NCBI RefSeq assembly: GCF_003253995.1
Contig: NZ_QKZL01000013.1
Location: 34,669-95,631, forward strand
DNA length: 60,963 nt
Direction: 5' to 3'
Origin: Palleronia aestuarii
GTDB taxonomy: Bacteria > Pseudomonadota > Alphaproteobacteria > Rhodobacterales > Rhodobacteraceae
Shown in pieces: positions 8,726 through 17,658 of this stretch (position 1 is its first letter; each line of letters begins with the position of its first letter). The position numbers and the translations under genes are program-made. The notes under the pieces are model-generated. The model made no database searches. It was not told the origin of the DNA and saw only the letters and a program-made list of their open reading frames with translations.

Positions 8726-10260
8726 GTGGTCTCCGGGCAGGGCTCGCCGTCGTCCTCCTGAGCCTCCTGCTGCCGCTCCCGATCCGCATCGGCGACTACA
8801 CGTTCGGCCATTTCGTCCGTCCGCCCGTCGATCTTGCCGTCATCCTCCTCGGACTGGTCCTGCTGCCGCGCGGAACGCGTGTCTTGCATGGCCTCCTCGT
8901 CGCGGGGCTCGCGGTCCTGACGCTGCTCCGCCTTGCGGATCTGGGAATGATCATGGCGTTCCAGCGGGGCTTCGACCCGATCCTCGATCTGCACCTTCTT
9001 GCCTCCGGGTGGGAGCTTGCGCGGGGCAGTATCGGCGCGCTTGCGACGATCGCCATGATCGGCGGGGCCATCCTCGCCTTTCTCGCCGTCTTCGCCGCGC
9101 TCTACTGGTCCACCGGGGCGCTCCCGAAGCTCGACTGGCCGGGCCGGATCGCCTGTCTCGGTCTCGCCGCCGCGATCGGGCTGGCCGGCCGGCCGGCCGT
9201 GCTCCCCTCCGACATCACCGGTCGGATCGCGAATTATCGCGAGACCATCGTCGACGAGACGCGGTTCGCGGTTGCACTCGCGCGCGATGATCGCATCGCG
9301 GCCGATCTCTCCGCGCTGGCGGGTCGCGACGTGATCCTGCTCTTCGTTGAAAGCTACGGGCGATCCTGGCTCGATGCGGTCGAGTATCGCGCGACGAGCC
9401 ATGCGCGGCTCGAGGCAGCGGAGGCGAGATTGCGGCAGGCGGGCTTCGCCACCCGCTCCGCCTGGCTCGACGCGCCGACCCGCGGCGGACAGAGCTGGCT
9501 TTCCCACGCGACGTTCCTCTCGGGCCTCCGGATCGGATCGCAGCCCCGCTACGACGCGCTCATGGCCTCCGATCGGTTCTCCCTGAACCGCCTCTTCGCG
9601 CGGGCCGGATGGCGGAGCGTCGCGATCATGCCGGCGATCACGCGGGACTGGCCCGACGCGGCCTGGTACGGCTACGACGCCGTCTTCGCGCGCGACGATC
9701 TCGGCTATCGCGGCCAGCCCTTCGAATGGGTCACGATGCCCGACCAGTACACGCTGACGGCGCTCGATCGGCTTGCGCGGGACGATGGCCCCGTCATGGT
9801 CGAGGCGGCACTGATCTCTTCCCACGCGCCCTGGACTCCCACGCCGGACATCCTGCCCTGGGAGGAGATCGGCGATGGCGCGATCTTCGACGGCACGCGG
9901 CGCTCCGGCGCAACCCCACGGGAGGTCTGGTCGGACCCAGGGACGATCCGCGCCGCCTATTCCCGCTCGCTCGACTACACGCTCGAGATCGTCGCGCAGT
10001 GGATCGCACGCTTCGCCGAGGACGCCCTGGTGATCGTCGTGGGCGATCACCAGCCCGCCCCCCTCGTCGCGGGACAGGAGGCGAGCGCGACCGTGCCGAT
10101 CCACGTGATCGCGCGTGACAGCGGACTTCTGGACCGCTTGCACGGATCCTGGAGCGACGGCATGCTGCCCGGGCCGGACATCCCCGTGCGGCCGATGTCG
10201 GAGATGAGGGAGATGATCGCCACCTGCTTTTCCTCCGCCGGATGCGCGGCGCCGGAATGA
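8707..10260 (+). CDS. Membrane-anchored sulfatase-fold hydrolase/transferase (LTA-synthase-like)
   Basis: This 517-residue protein starts at ATG 8707. Roughly the first 170 residues form several membrane segments. They are followed by an alkaline-phosphatase-superfamily domain: VILLFVESYGRSWL (metal-binding Glu), TRGGQSWLSHATFLSGL (candidate Ser/Thr nucleophile region) and VIVVGDHQP (metal-binding Asp/His). The layout matches periplasmic phosphoglycerol or phosphoethanolamine transferases more than soluble sulfatases. The stop overlaps the next start (ATGA at 10257-10260). Next to a phospholipid-headgroup enzyme, a role in decorating a lipid or glycan with a phospho-group is plausible but unproven. 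Confidence 0.8.
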   Translation: MRPDVSRGLRAGLAVVLLSLLLPLPIRIGDYTFGHFVRPPVDLAVILLGLVLLPRGTRVLHGLLVAGLAVLTLLRLADLGMIMAFQRGFDPILDLHLLASGWELARGSIGALATIAMIGGAILAFLAVFAALYWSTGALPKLDWPGRIACLGLAAAIGLAGRPAVLPSDITGRIANYRETIVDETRFAVALARDDRIAADLSALAGRDVILLFVESYGRSWLDAVEYRATSHARLEAAEARLRQAGFATRSAWLDAPTRGGQSWLSHATFLSGLRIGSQPRYDALMASDRFSLNRLFARAGWRSVAIMPAITRDWPDAAWYGYDAVFARDDLGYRGQPFEWVTMPDQYTLTALDRLARDDGPVMVEAALISSHAPWTPTPDILPWEEIGDGAIFDGTRRSGATPREVWSDPGTIRAAYSRSLDYTLEIVAQWIARFAEDALVIVVGDHQPAPLVAGQEASATVPIHVIARDSGLLDRLHGSWSDGMLPGPDIPVRPMSEMREMIATCFSSAGCAAPE

Positions 10261-10796
10261 CCCACGGCTACGCGACGCCCGCGCGGCTCCTCCACTGGAC
10301 GACCGCGCTCCTCGTCTTCGCGATGGTCGCCGCCGGTATCGTGATGACCCGGGACGGGATCTCGCGCCCGCTCCAGGACACCCTCTTCATCTTCCACAAG
10401 AACGCGGGCGTGGCCGTGATGCTCCTCGTCCTCCTCCGCGTCGGCTGGAGGATGGCCGATCCGCCGGGTGAACGTGCCCGCCTGCCCGCCTGGCAGGAGC
10501 GGGCGGCTGCGCTCAACCACGCGGCCCTCTATCTTTTGCTCTTCGTCATGCCGCTCAGCGGCTACATCCGGGTCCGCGCCGGGGGTTTTCCCGTCGAGGC
10601 ACTCGACGCGCTCGGGATCCCGAGCCTCGTGCCCCGCTCCGAAAATCTCGCCGGGATCGCCCAGGGCGTTCATTTCTACGCGGCCTGGGCGCTGGGTCTC
10701 CTCGTCGCGCTGCATGTCGCGGCGGCCCTCTACCACAGCGTCGTGCGGCGCGACGCGGTGCTCGCACGCATGTGGCCGCCGATCCGGCAGGGCTAG
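10257..10796 (+). CDS. Cytochrome b561
   Basis: This 179-residue four-helix membrane cytochrome starts at ATG 10257, overlapping the previous stop. Histidines expected to ligate two b hemes are visible in helix 1 (RLLHWTT), helix 2 (IFHKNAG), helix 3 (LNHAALYL) and helix 4 (GVHFYAAW and ALHVAAALYHS). It belongs to the bacterial cytochrome b561 (YceJ/CybB-like) group that passes electrons between quinone and periplasmic partners. Coupling to the sulfatase-like gene suggests a shared transcript. Its 3' end overlaps the convergent transglutaminase-like gene by 4 bases. Confidence 0.9.
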   Translation: MTHGYATPARLLHWTTALLVFAMVAAGIVMTRDGISRPLQDTLFIFHKNAGVAVMLLVLLRVGWRMADPPGERARLPAWQERAAALNHAALYLLLFVMPLSGYIRVRAGGFPVEALDALGIPSLVPRSENLAGIAQGVHFYAAWALGLLVALHVAAALYHSVVRRDAVLARMWPPIRQG

Positions 10797-11890
10797 ACCG
10801 CGCGTTCGCGGGCGGTGATCGAATAGGTGAACGCCGCGGGCTCGAGCGGGTCGCGGGGGCGACCTTCGATTTCCGCCTGAGGATACATGAGAAACGGCAC
10901 CGGACCGGCATCGGAGCCGGGAAGCTCCACGTCGTGGGCGAAATTGTACCCGATCCAGTTCCCCTCCCACGCGCCGAAGAGCGCTTGCCGCACGTCCCGC
11001 ACTTCCGGATCGGCAAGCGTGAGCGTCTTCGGCGGTTCCTCGAGCACGACCTTTCGGACATCGGCGGGATCGACCGGCACCCAGCCGAAATCGTCGAGGA
11101 AGACCTCCGCGCGGCAATGCTGCGCCTTGGTCACGTCCGGCGACCCGGCACCGAGGCTCTTGTAGCCGAAGGCCGAGGGCGCGACGCGCAGCCCGTAGAT
11201 ATCGCGTGCGGGCAGGCCGAAGGCACGAGCGAGCCCGACAAAGAGCGTGTTCAGATCGGCGCATTTGCCGGTCAGATCGCCCATGGCGAGCATCGAGGCG
11301 ATGTCGCCGAGCCCGCAGCCGCGGGTATCCGGGTTCCGTTCCGTGCTCTCGACGATCCAGTCGTAGATGAGCCGCGCCCGGTCGAGATCCGTCTCCGCCC
11401 CTTGGGTGATCCCGAGCGCGGTCTCCCGCACGATCCCGTCCGTCGGGATCAGCATGGTCGGGGCGAGATAGCGCGCGCGGTCCTCCTCGGAGAGCGGGGC
11501 GACGTCGCGGGGGTGAACAAGATCGACGTCGCGGTCCCGCGTCGATGCGACGGAGACGACCTCGAGCACGGCATCGTCGGACCCGCCGGACCAGACCGCA
11601 TGGACGAAACGCGCGCCGGTCGCGGGATCCTCGGCGATCTCCGCTCGGTCCGCGTTCGTCTGCCAGCGCGTGCGCCCCGCCTCGTGCCAGCCAGGCTCGG
11701 CGACCGCGGGGATCGGCACCCAGCTCTGCGCGGAGGCGCCGCCGCGGGGAAGCTCCACGCGGGTCGTGATCTCGAAGTCCCGCCAGCCGGAGGGCGACGG
11801 CGCGAAGCCCGCGCGCCCCGTACCTGGGAGGGCAGTAAACAGCGCGGCGGCGCCACCGCCCATCAGAATGTCGCGTCGTCCCAGCTTCAT
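10793..11890 (-). CDS. Transglutaminase-like cysteine protease-fold protein with Tat signal
   Basis: This 365-residue exported protein has a twin-arginine-type leader (LGRRDILMGGGAAALFTAL) at the N-terminus. The transglutaminase-core triad is visible as Cys in LTGKCADLNTLF, His in AQHCRAEVFLDD and Asp in PVDPADVRK. Bacterial members act as periplasmic proteases, peptidases or cross-linkers. It faces the cytochrome gene, with a 4-base convergent overlap. Nothing in the sequence defines its substrate. It may belong functionally with the envelope genes to its left. Confidence 0.85.
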   Translation of the reverse strand: MKLGRRDILMGGGAAALFTALPGTGRAGFAPSPSGWRDFEITTRVELPRGGASAQSWVPIPAVAEPGWHEAGRTRWQTNADRAEIAEDPATGARFVHAVWSGGSDDAVLEVVSVASTRDRDVDLVHPRDVAPLSEEDRARYLAPTMLIPTDGIVRETALGITQGAETDLDRARLIYDWIVESTERNPDTRGCGLGDIASMLAMGDLTGKCADLNTLFVGLARAFGLPARDIYGLRVAPSAFGYKSLGAGSPDVTKAQHCRAEVFLDDFGWVPVDPADVRKVVLEEPPKTLTLADPEVRDVRQALFGAWEGNWIGYNFAHDVELPGSDAGPVPFLMYPQAEIEGRPRDPLEPAAFTYSITARERAV

Positions 11891-11988
11891 CGCTTCGTCC
11901 CGTTACGCCGGGACGTCGCGCCCGGCCTCGCGCGACGGGGATAGGGGCTGGGGCCCCGCCGCGCAAGACCGCGGTGGGAGGCCCCGTC

Positions 11989-13284
11989 TCAGATCGCGTC
12001 GGCCGGGACCGCCCGCGACTTGCCGGCGAGATCGAAGACCCCGTAGGCCGCCACGACGAGGAAGCAGAGCCCCGGCACGACGTAGGAGATGGCGGCACCG
12101 TAGGCGTCGAGCGTCGCGCCGTGGACAAGCGGCATCAGCGCACCGCCGAGGATCGCCATGACGAGACCCGCCGCACCGAACTTCGTATCCTCCCCAAGCC
12201 CGTGGAGCGCGATGCCATAGATCGTCGGGAACATCAGCGACAGCGAGGCGGAGATGAAGACCACGGCCCAGACCCCGGAGATGTCGGGCGAGACGACGGC
12301 ATAGAGGCTGAGCCCTGTTCCCAGAAGCGCCATGATCGTCAGAAGCAGCGCGGGCCGGACGAAACCCATGAGCCAGACCATTGCGAAGCGCGACAGGAGG
12401 AACACGATGAGGCTCGCCTGGAGATACCAGCCCGCCTGCGCCTCGTTCCCGCCGATGGCCGCGATCACGTAGGGGATCGTGAAGGTCCAGGTGCAGGTCT
12501 GCCCCGCCACGTTGAAGAATTGCGCGACGACCCCGAAGGAATAGTGCCGGTTCGCGAGGAGCCGCTTCAGCGTGGCGCCGAAATGGACGTCGACGGGGCC
12601 CTCGCTCTCCTCCTCCCGGTCGGCGGGCATGCGGTAGACGTAGATCAGGATCCAGAGCGCGACGAGCACGAAGGCGAAGCCCACATAGGGGATCATCACC
12701 GCCTGCAGCTCGCTCTGCTGCACCGCGCGCAGCGCCTCGGGCGCCATCGCCGCGCGTTCCTCGGGATCGGCGACGTTGAGCTGCGGCAGGATCAGCGTGG
12801 CCGACAGGAACACGCCGATATTCGTGCCGACGGGATTGAAGGCCTGCGCGAAGTTGAGCCTGCGCGTCGCGTTGCCTTCGGGCCCCATGGCGATCACGAA
12901 GGGGTTGGCCGAGGTCTCGAGGATCGAGAGCCCGCCCGCGAGCAGGAAGAGCGCGAGCAGGAAGAAGCCGTAGGTCATGGCGATCGAGGCGGGATAGAAC
13001 AGGAACGCCCCCGCGATCGCGCAGCCGAGGCCCACGAGGACGCCGGTCTTGTAGGAATAGCGCCGGTTGATGAACGCCGCCGGCAGCGCCAGCAGGAAAT
13101 AGGCCCCGTAATAGGCGAATTGCACGAAGGAGGCCTGCAGCGTCGACATCGAGAAGATGCGGGAGAAGACCTGCACGAGCGGATCGGTCATGTTCGCCGC
13201 CACCCCCCAGGCCGCGAAACAGGTGACAAGCAGCACGAACGGGACCTTCATCCCCTCGTGAACGAAGCGGCGCGATTGCGACAT
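11989..13284 (-). CDS. fucP: FucP-type sugar:H+ symporter (MFS)
   Basis: This 431-residue protein of the major facilitator superfamily has about 12 membrane segments. It resembles L-fucose and glucose/galactose permeases: WGVAANMTDPLVQVF in helix 1, FVQFAYYGAYFLLALPA in helix 2, ETSANPFVIAMGP and LNFAQAFNPVGTNIGVF, all characteristic of the FGHS/FucP group. It is read away from the ABC sugar transporter genes, from a shared 168-base intergenic region (13285-13452). The family symbol is used; the true sugar could be another aldose or a rare sugar. Neighbouring idonate/gluconate dehydrogenases do not settle it. Confidence 0.85.
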   Translation of the reverse strand: MSQSRRFVHEGMKVPFVLLVTCFAAWGVAANMTDPLVQVFSRIFSMSTLQASFVQFAYYGAYFLLALPAAFINRRYSYKTGVLVGLGCAIAGAFLFYPASIAMTYGFFLLALFLLAGGLSILETSANPFVIAMGPEGNATRRLNFAQAFNPVGTNIGVFLSATLILPQLNVADPEERAAMAPEALRAVQQSELQAVMIPYVGFAFVLVALWILIYVYRMPADREEESEGPVDVHFGATLKRLLANRHYSFGVVAQFFNVAGQTCTWTFTIPYVIAAIGGNEAQAGWYLQASLIVFLLSRFAMVWLMGFVRPALLLTIMALLGTGLSLYAVVSPDISGVWAVVFISASLSLMFPTIYGIALHGLGEDTKFGAAGLVMAILGGALMPLVHGATLDAYGAAISYVVPGLCFLVVAAYGVFDLAGKSRAVPADAI

Positions 13285-13452
13285 GTCTCTCCCCCCTCTT
13301 TGCTCCGATGCTAGGCCGCCGAACCCCCGCTGTCATCCGCCCGATTGCCTTCCCGCGGCGGTCGAACTGCCGGTCGCGTGACCGAATGCCGCATATCCTG
13401 TCCTCCGCCCTGTGCCATCTTCCCGCGGCAGATGCAGGGGACAGACCACACG

Positions 13453-14616
13453 ATGGAGAGCCAGACCCTCGAGATCGCGGATCTGACCTGCCGCTTCGGT
13501 GCGCATCGCGCCCTCGACGCGGTGAGCCTGTCGGTCGGTGCGGGCGAGTTCGTCTCGATCCTCGGGCCCTCGGGTTGCGGCAAGTCCACGCTCCTGCGCT
13601 CCATCGCGGGGCTCGAGGCCGTCGAGGGCGGGACGATCCGGATCGGCGGACAATCCGTCGACGGGCTTCGTCCGCGCGATCGCGGCGTGGCCTTCGTGTT
13701 CCAGTCCTACGCGCTCTACCCGCACATGAGCTGCGCGGAGAACATCGCGGCCCCCCTGCGGATGTCGGAGCTCGGCCCACTCGGCCGCCTGCCCCTGCTC
13801 TGGCGGCTTTCGGGGCGGATGCGGAGGACGCGAGAAAGCATTGCCGACCGGGTGGGCGCCACGGCGCGGCAGCTCCAGATCGAGCCGCTCCTCGGGCGCC
13901 GGCCCGCGGCGCTTTCCGGCGGACAGCGCCAGCGCGTGGCGCTCGGGCGGGCGCTGATCCGGGAGCCCGCGCTCTTCCTCCTCGACGAGCCGCTCGCCAA
14001 TCTCGACGCCGCGCTGAGAAATCGCACCCGGACCGATCTGCGCGCGCTGCAGCGGCGGATCGGGGCGACCACGCTCTTCGTCACCCACGACCAGACGGAG
14101 GCGATGGCGATCTCCGACCGGATCGCGGTGATGTTCGACGGCCGCATCCACCAGGTCGGCACCCCCGACGAGATCTACCGCGACCCCGAGACGCTCGCCA
14201 TCGCGCGCTTCTTCTCGCAACCGCATCTGAACGTGGTGCCGGCCGCCACGCTGCGCCGGCATATCGGCGGGGCGACCGCGGCGGGCGACATCCGCATCGG
14301 CGGGGCGGCGCTCGAGGGGATGGCGGGTGTCGTCGCGTTCCGCCCGGAGGATGCGAGCATCCGCACGGCGCGGCGCCCCGGATTGCCCGGACTGCCCTGC
14401 ACCGTCGATCATGCGGAACATGCCGGACACGACGCGAACCTCTTTGTCCGCCTCGCGGACGGCGAGACGGCGGTCGTGCGGATCAGGTCGCACGAGATCG
14501 CGGACTGGCCGCAGGGTGCGGAGGGCGTGCTGCATTTCGATCTCGACGCGGCCCGCCGCTTCGACGCGCCGCAAGGCGAGGCGGAGACCCCGTCGCGTGC
14601 GCGAGAGGTCGCATGA
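13453..14616 (+). CDS. ABC sugar transporter ATPase (UgpC/MalK-like)
   Basis: This 387-residue ATPase has Walker A GPSGCGKST at about residues 38-46, the Q-loop VFQSYALYPHM, signature [15 protein letters not shown], Walker B LFLLDEPLANLD, switch FVTHDQTEAM, and a C-terminal TOBE-like regulatory part (FRPEDASIRT). This is the CUT1 pattern. Between Q-loop and signature there is an unusual basic insertion (LGRLPLLWRLSGRMRRTRES). Start ATG 13453 was chosen as the first that gives the standard N-terminus. The stop overlaps the next start (ATGA). It is the first gene of a four-gene operon in which the binding protein comes last. Confidence 0.9.
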   Translation: MESQTLEIADLTCRFGAHRALDAVSLSVGAGEFVSILGPSGCGKSTLLRSIAGLEAVEGGTIRIGGQSVDGLRPRDRGVAFVFQSYALYPHMSCAENIAAPLRMSELGPLGRLPLLWRLSGRMRRTRESIADRVGATARQLQIEPLLGRRPAALSGGQRQRVALGRALIREPALFLLDEPLANLDAALRNRTRTDLRALQRRIGATTLFVTHDQTEAMAISDRIAVMFDGRIHQVGTPDEIYRDPETLAIARFFSQPHLNVVPAATLRRHIGGATAAGDIRIGGAALEGMAGVVAFRPEDASIRTARRPGLPGLPCTVDHAEHAGHDANLFVRLADGETAVVRIRSHEIADWPQGAEGVLHFDLDAARRFDAPQGEAETPSRAREVA

Positions 14617-15506
14617 CGGGGTCGACCGCCGATCTGCGTGCCCGGCGTCGGGCGGGGCTCCTCCTCGCCGCACCCGCGGCCCTCCTCCTGGCGCTTCTCC
14701 TCTTCCTGCCGTCCTCTGGCGTGCTCGTCCTGTCGCTTACGGATTACCGGTTCGGAATGCCAGGCGCGTCCTGGATCGGGCTCGAGAACTACGCGCGCAT
14801 GCTCGCCGACGACCGCATCCGCCAATCACTCGGCAATACCGCGCTCTACGCCGCGATCGTGGCCCCGGTCTCGATCCTGCTGGCGCTCTGGCTCGCCGTT
14901 CTGATCGAGGCGACGGGGCGGCTCGGCGGTTTCTTCCGCACCGTCTTCTTCCTGCCGGTGACGGCAACGCTCGTGGCGATGGCCACCGCCTGGGAGGTCG
15001 TGCTCCACCCCTCCTTCGGCATGGTCAACGTGGCCCTCGCGGCATCGGGTCTAGAGAAGGAACGGTTCCTGTCGGACCCGTCGCTCGCGCTCTACACGCT
15101 CGCCTTCATCGGCGTGTGGAAGATGGTGGGCTACAACGTGCTCCTCTTCGTCGCGGGCCTCTCGACCATCCCGAAGGATCTCTACGAGGCGGCCGCGATC
15201 GACGGCGCGGATCGGGGATGGAGCCGCTTCGCGATGGTCACCTGGCCGATGCTCGCTCCCGTTACGCTCTTTGTGACCGTCATCACTCTCATCCGGACCG
15301 TGTCGGAGTTCGAGACCATCGCCGTTCTGACCAATGGCGGACCGAACGGGGCGACGGAGATGGTGCTCTACACGCTCTATCAGGAGGCGTTCCGGTATTT
15401 CGACATCGGCCTCGCCTCCGCGCTCGCCGTCTGTTTCCTCGGCATCGTCGCCGGTGCCTCGATCCTCAACATCGTCCTCTTCGACAGGCGGTCTCGGCAT
15501 GGCTAG
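14613..15506 (+). CDS. ABC sugar transporter permease, UgpA/MalF-like
   Basis: This 297-residue permease has about six membrane helices and the EAA loop DLYEAAAIDGADRGWSRF, which contacts the ATPase. The N-terminus (RAGLLLAAPAALLLALLLF, VLSLTDYRFGMPG, IGLENYARML) is typical of the first CUT1 permease. It starts at ATG 14613 within the ATPase stop and ends 8 bases inside the next gene, so the operon is translationally coupled throughout. Confidence 0.9.
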   Translation: MTGSTADLRARRRAGLLLAAPAALLLALLLFLPSSGVLVLSLTDYRFGMPGASWIGLENYARMLADDRIRQSLGNTALYAAIVAPVSILLALWLAVLIEATGRLGGFFRTVFFLPVTATLVAMATAWEVVLHPSFGMVNVALAASGLEKERFLSDPSLALYTLAFIGVWKMVGYNVLLFVAGLSTIPKDLYEAAAIDGADRGWSRFAMVTWPMLAPVTLFVTVITLIRTVSEFETIAVLTNGGPNGATEMVLYTLYQEAFRYFDIGLASALAVCFLGIVAGASILNIVLFDRRSRHG

Positions 15507-16314
15507 GGCTCTCGGCTGGACCCTCCTCTGTCTCGCCGCGGCGGTGACGCTCCTGCCCTTCGTTTACATGCTGGCGGTCTCCTTCGCCGCGCAGGGCACG
15601 ATCTATTCGGGCGCGCTCCTGCCCGCCCCGTCCCTCGCCGCGGCACGGGAGAACTACGCCTTCGCGCTGACGGAGGTCCCGCTCGCGCGCTTCATGTTGA
15701 ACGGCGCGCTCGTCTGCGGCGTGCTCCTCGTCCTGCAGGTCACGATCGCCGCGCCGGCGGGCTACGCGCTCGCGAAGCTGCCGTTCCGCGGGCGGCCCGT
15801 CCTCTTCGGGGCGGTGATCGTGGCGCTGATGATCCCGATGCAGGTTCCTGCCATCCCGCTCTACGTCGCGATCGCCTGGATGGGTCTGCTCGATACATAT
15901 ACCGCGCTCATCGCGCCCTTCGTGATCTCCGCGCTCGCGATCTTCCTCTTCCGGCAGTTCTTCGTGAACTACCCCTCCGAGGTGATCGACGCGGCCCGGC
16001 TCGACGGCTTTTCCGAGCTTGGCATCGTCTGGCGGCTGATGGTGCCCGCCGCCTGGCCCGCCGTCGCCGCCTTCGCCACGATCTCGATCATCAACCACTG
16101 GAACGACCTCTACTGGCCGCTCGTCGTCGTCACCCGGACGGAGATGATGACGCCGCCCATGGGCCTCGCCGCGTTCCGCTCCTCGGGCGAGAGCGCGGGC
16201 AACGTGGGCGCGCTGATGGCGGGCGGCGTGATGATCACCGCGCCGCTCGTCCTGGCGTTCCTCTTCTTCCAGCGCGCGCTCGTCCGGGGCTTCGGCATGG
16301 GCGCGCGGGCCTGA
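15499..16314 (+). CDS. ABC sugar transporter permease, UgpE/MalG-like
   Basis: This 271-residue second permease has six membrane helices and the EAA-type loop EVIDAARLDGFSELGIVWRL. PMQVPAIPLYVAIAWMGLLDTY and the late IINHWNDLYWPLVVV are standard for MalG-like subunits. The start lies inside the upstream permease gene. It pairs with that gene to form the channel. Confidence 0.9.
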   Translation: MARALGWTLLCLAAAVTLLPFVYMLAVSFAAQGTIYSGALLPAPSLAAARENYAFALTEVPLARFMLNGALVCGVLLVLQVTIAAPAGYALAKLPFRGRPVLFGAVIVALMIPMQVPAIPLYVAIAWMGLLDTYTALIAPFVISALAIFLFRQFFVNYPSEVIDAARLDGFSELGIVWRLMVPAAWPAVAAFATISIINHWNDLYWPLVVVTRTEMMTPPMGLAAFRSSGESAGNVGALMAGGVMITAPLVLAFLFFQRALVRGFGMGARA

Positions 16315-16342
16315 CTCCGACCCAATGACCAAGGATACCAAG

Positions 16343-17596
16343 ATGCACAGACGCCACTTCACCCTCGCCCTCGCGGGCACGTCGGCGCTCCTTGCCGCCC
16401 CCCTCGCGGCGCAGGAGACGACGCTCACCGTCTATCACGCCTGGCCGCATCACGCCGAATGGCAGCAGGGCATCGCGGATCGGTTCATGGAGGCGCATCC
16501 CGACATCCGCATCGAGATGCAGGCCCCTTCCCCCGATTACGACGAGGGGCTCGTCACGGTGATCCGGCAGGACATGGCCGGCAACGCGCCCGACGTCTTC
16601 ATGGTGGGCTCCCACCTCCTGCGCGAGCTCGCGGCCCGCGACATGGTCGAACCACTCGACGACCTCATGGAGGGGGTCGACATGGGTGCGATGGGCTACA
16701 CGCCCGAGGCGCTGGCGCTCACGCAGATCGACGGCGTGCAGTACGGGCTGCCTTGGACCTCGTCCACGCCGGTGATGTTCTACAACGCCGAACTGGTGCG
16801 CGAGGCCGGCGGCGATCCGGAGAACATGCCCGAGACATGGGACGAGACGATCGCGCTCGCGGCCGATATCGACGCGCTCGGCCCCGATATCATGGGCATG
16901 TACTACGCGCCGGGTGACGACGACTGGATGGCGCAGAACCTGCTCGCCAATGCCGGACTCCAGCCCCTCACCGAAGACGGGGAGATCGCCTTCTCGACCG
17001 AAGAGGGCGCCGAGGCCCTCGGCCTCTTCGAGCGGTTCCACGACGAGGGCGGGCAGGAGGCGGTGCCGAACGACGCCGCACGCCAGCAGATGTATGCGGG
17101 CGGGCTCGGCCTCTACTTCAATTCCACGGCCGCCGTCCGCTCCTTCGAGACCGAGATCGACGGCCGGTTCGAGTGGGGCACGGCCCAGATGCCGCGTCTC
17201 GTCGAGGAGGGCGGCGTCGCCTCGGGCGGCATGGCGGCCGTCATCCTGGCGGACGACCCGAAGGCCCGCGCGGCCGCGTGGGAGTACCTCCTCTACGGCA
17301 CCGGGCCGGAGGCGCAGACCTACATCGTCGAGAACACGGGCTACATGCCGGTCAACGAAGGCGCGCTCGGCCCCGATCATCTCGGGCCCTTCTATGCGGA
17401 TCATCCGGCCTGGGAGACCTCGGCGGAGCAGCTTTCGCGCGCCTATCCCTGGTTCGCCTGGCCCGGCCAGAATGGCGTGCGGATCAGCCAGGCGGTGCTC
17501 GACGAACTCTCCGCCATCGCCAACGACCAGGTGGATGCGGGCGAGGCCGCGTCGCAACTCACGGACGAGATCGAACAGCTCCTCCCGGAGGGCTGA
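16343..17596 (+). CDS. ABC sugar transporter extracellular binding protein
   Basis: This 417-residue solute-binding protein of the family 1 (MalE/UgpB) type has an export signal with twin arginines (HRRHFTLALAGTSALLAAPLAAQE). The mature part begins TTLTVYHAWPHHAEWQQG. ATG 16343 is preferred over ATG 16325 because AAGGA sits 8 bases before it. NAPDVFMVGSHLLRELA and YGLPWTSSTPVMFYNAEL are typical of the fold. It closes the transporter operon, 28 bases after the second permease. The ligand cannot be read from sequence; a carbohydrate is expected. Confidence 0.88.
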   Translation: MHRRHFTLALAGTSALLAAPLAAQETTLTVYHAWPHHAEWQQGIADRFMEAHPDIRIEMQAPSPDYDEGLVTVIRQDMAGNAPDVFMVGSHLLRELAARDMVEPLDDLMEGVDMGAMGYTPEALALTQIDGVQYGLPWTSSTPVMFYNAELVREAGGDPENMPETWDETIALAADIDALGPDIMGMYYAPGDDDWMAQNLLANAGLQPLTEDGEIAFSTEEGAEALGLFERFHDEGGQEAVPNDAARQQMYAGGLGLYFNSTAAVRSFETEIDGRFEWGTAQMPRLVEEGGVASGGMAAVILADDPKARAAAWEYLLYGTGPEAQTYIVENTGYMPVNEGALGPDHLGPFYADHPAWETSAEQLSRAYPWFAWPGQNGVRISQAVLDELSAIANDQVDAGEAASQLTDEIEQLLPEG

Positions 17597-17658
17597 GCGG
17601 ACGCGAGACGGCAGTTTCGTGGCCTTCTGTCGCGGTGGAACGTGAGCCGGGCTCCGCT

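Noticed and set aside
10047-12128. 693-codon minus-strand frame across the cytochrome b561 and transglutaminase-like genes
   Set aside because: It is a shadow frame covering several genes with strong family motifs, and no homology is visible in its translation.
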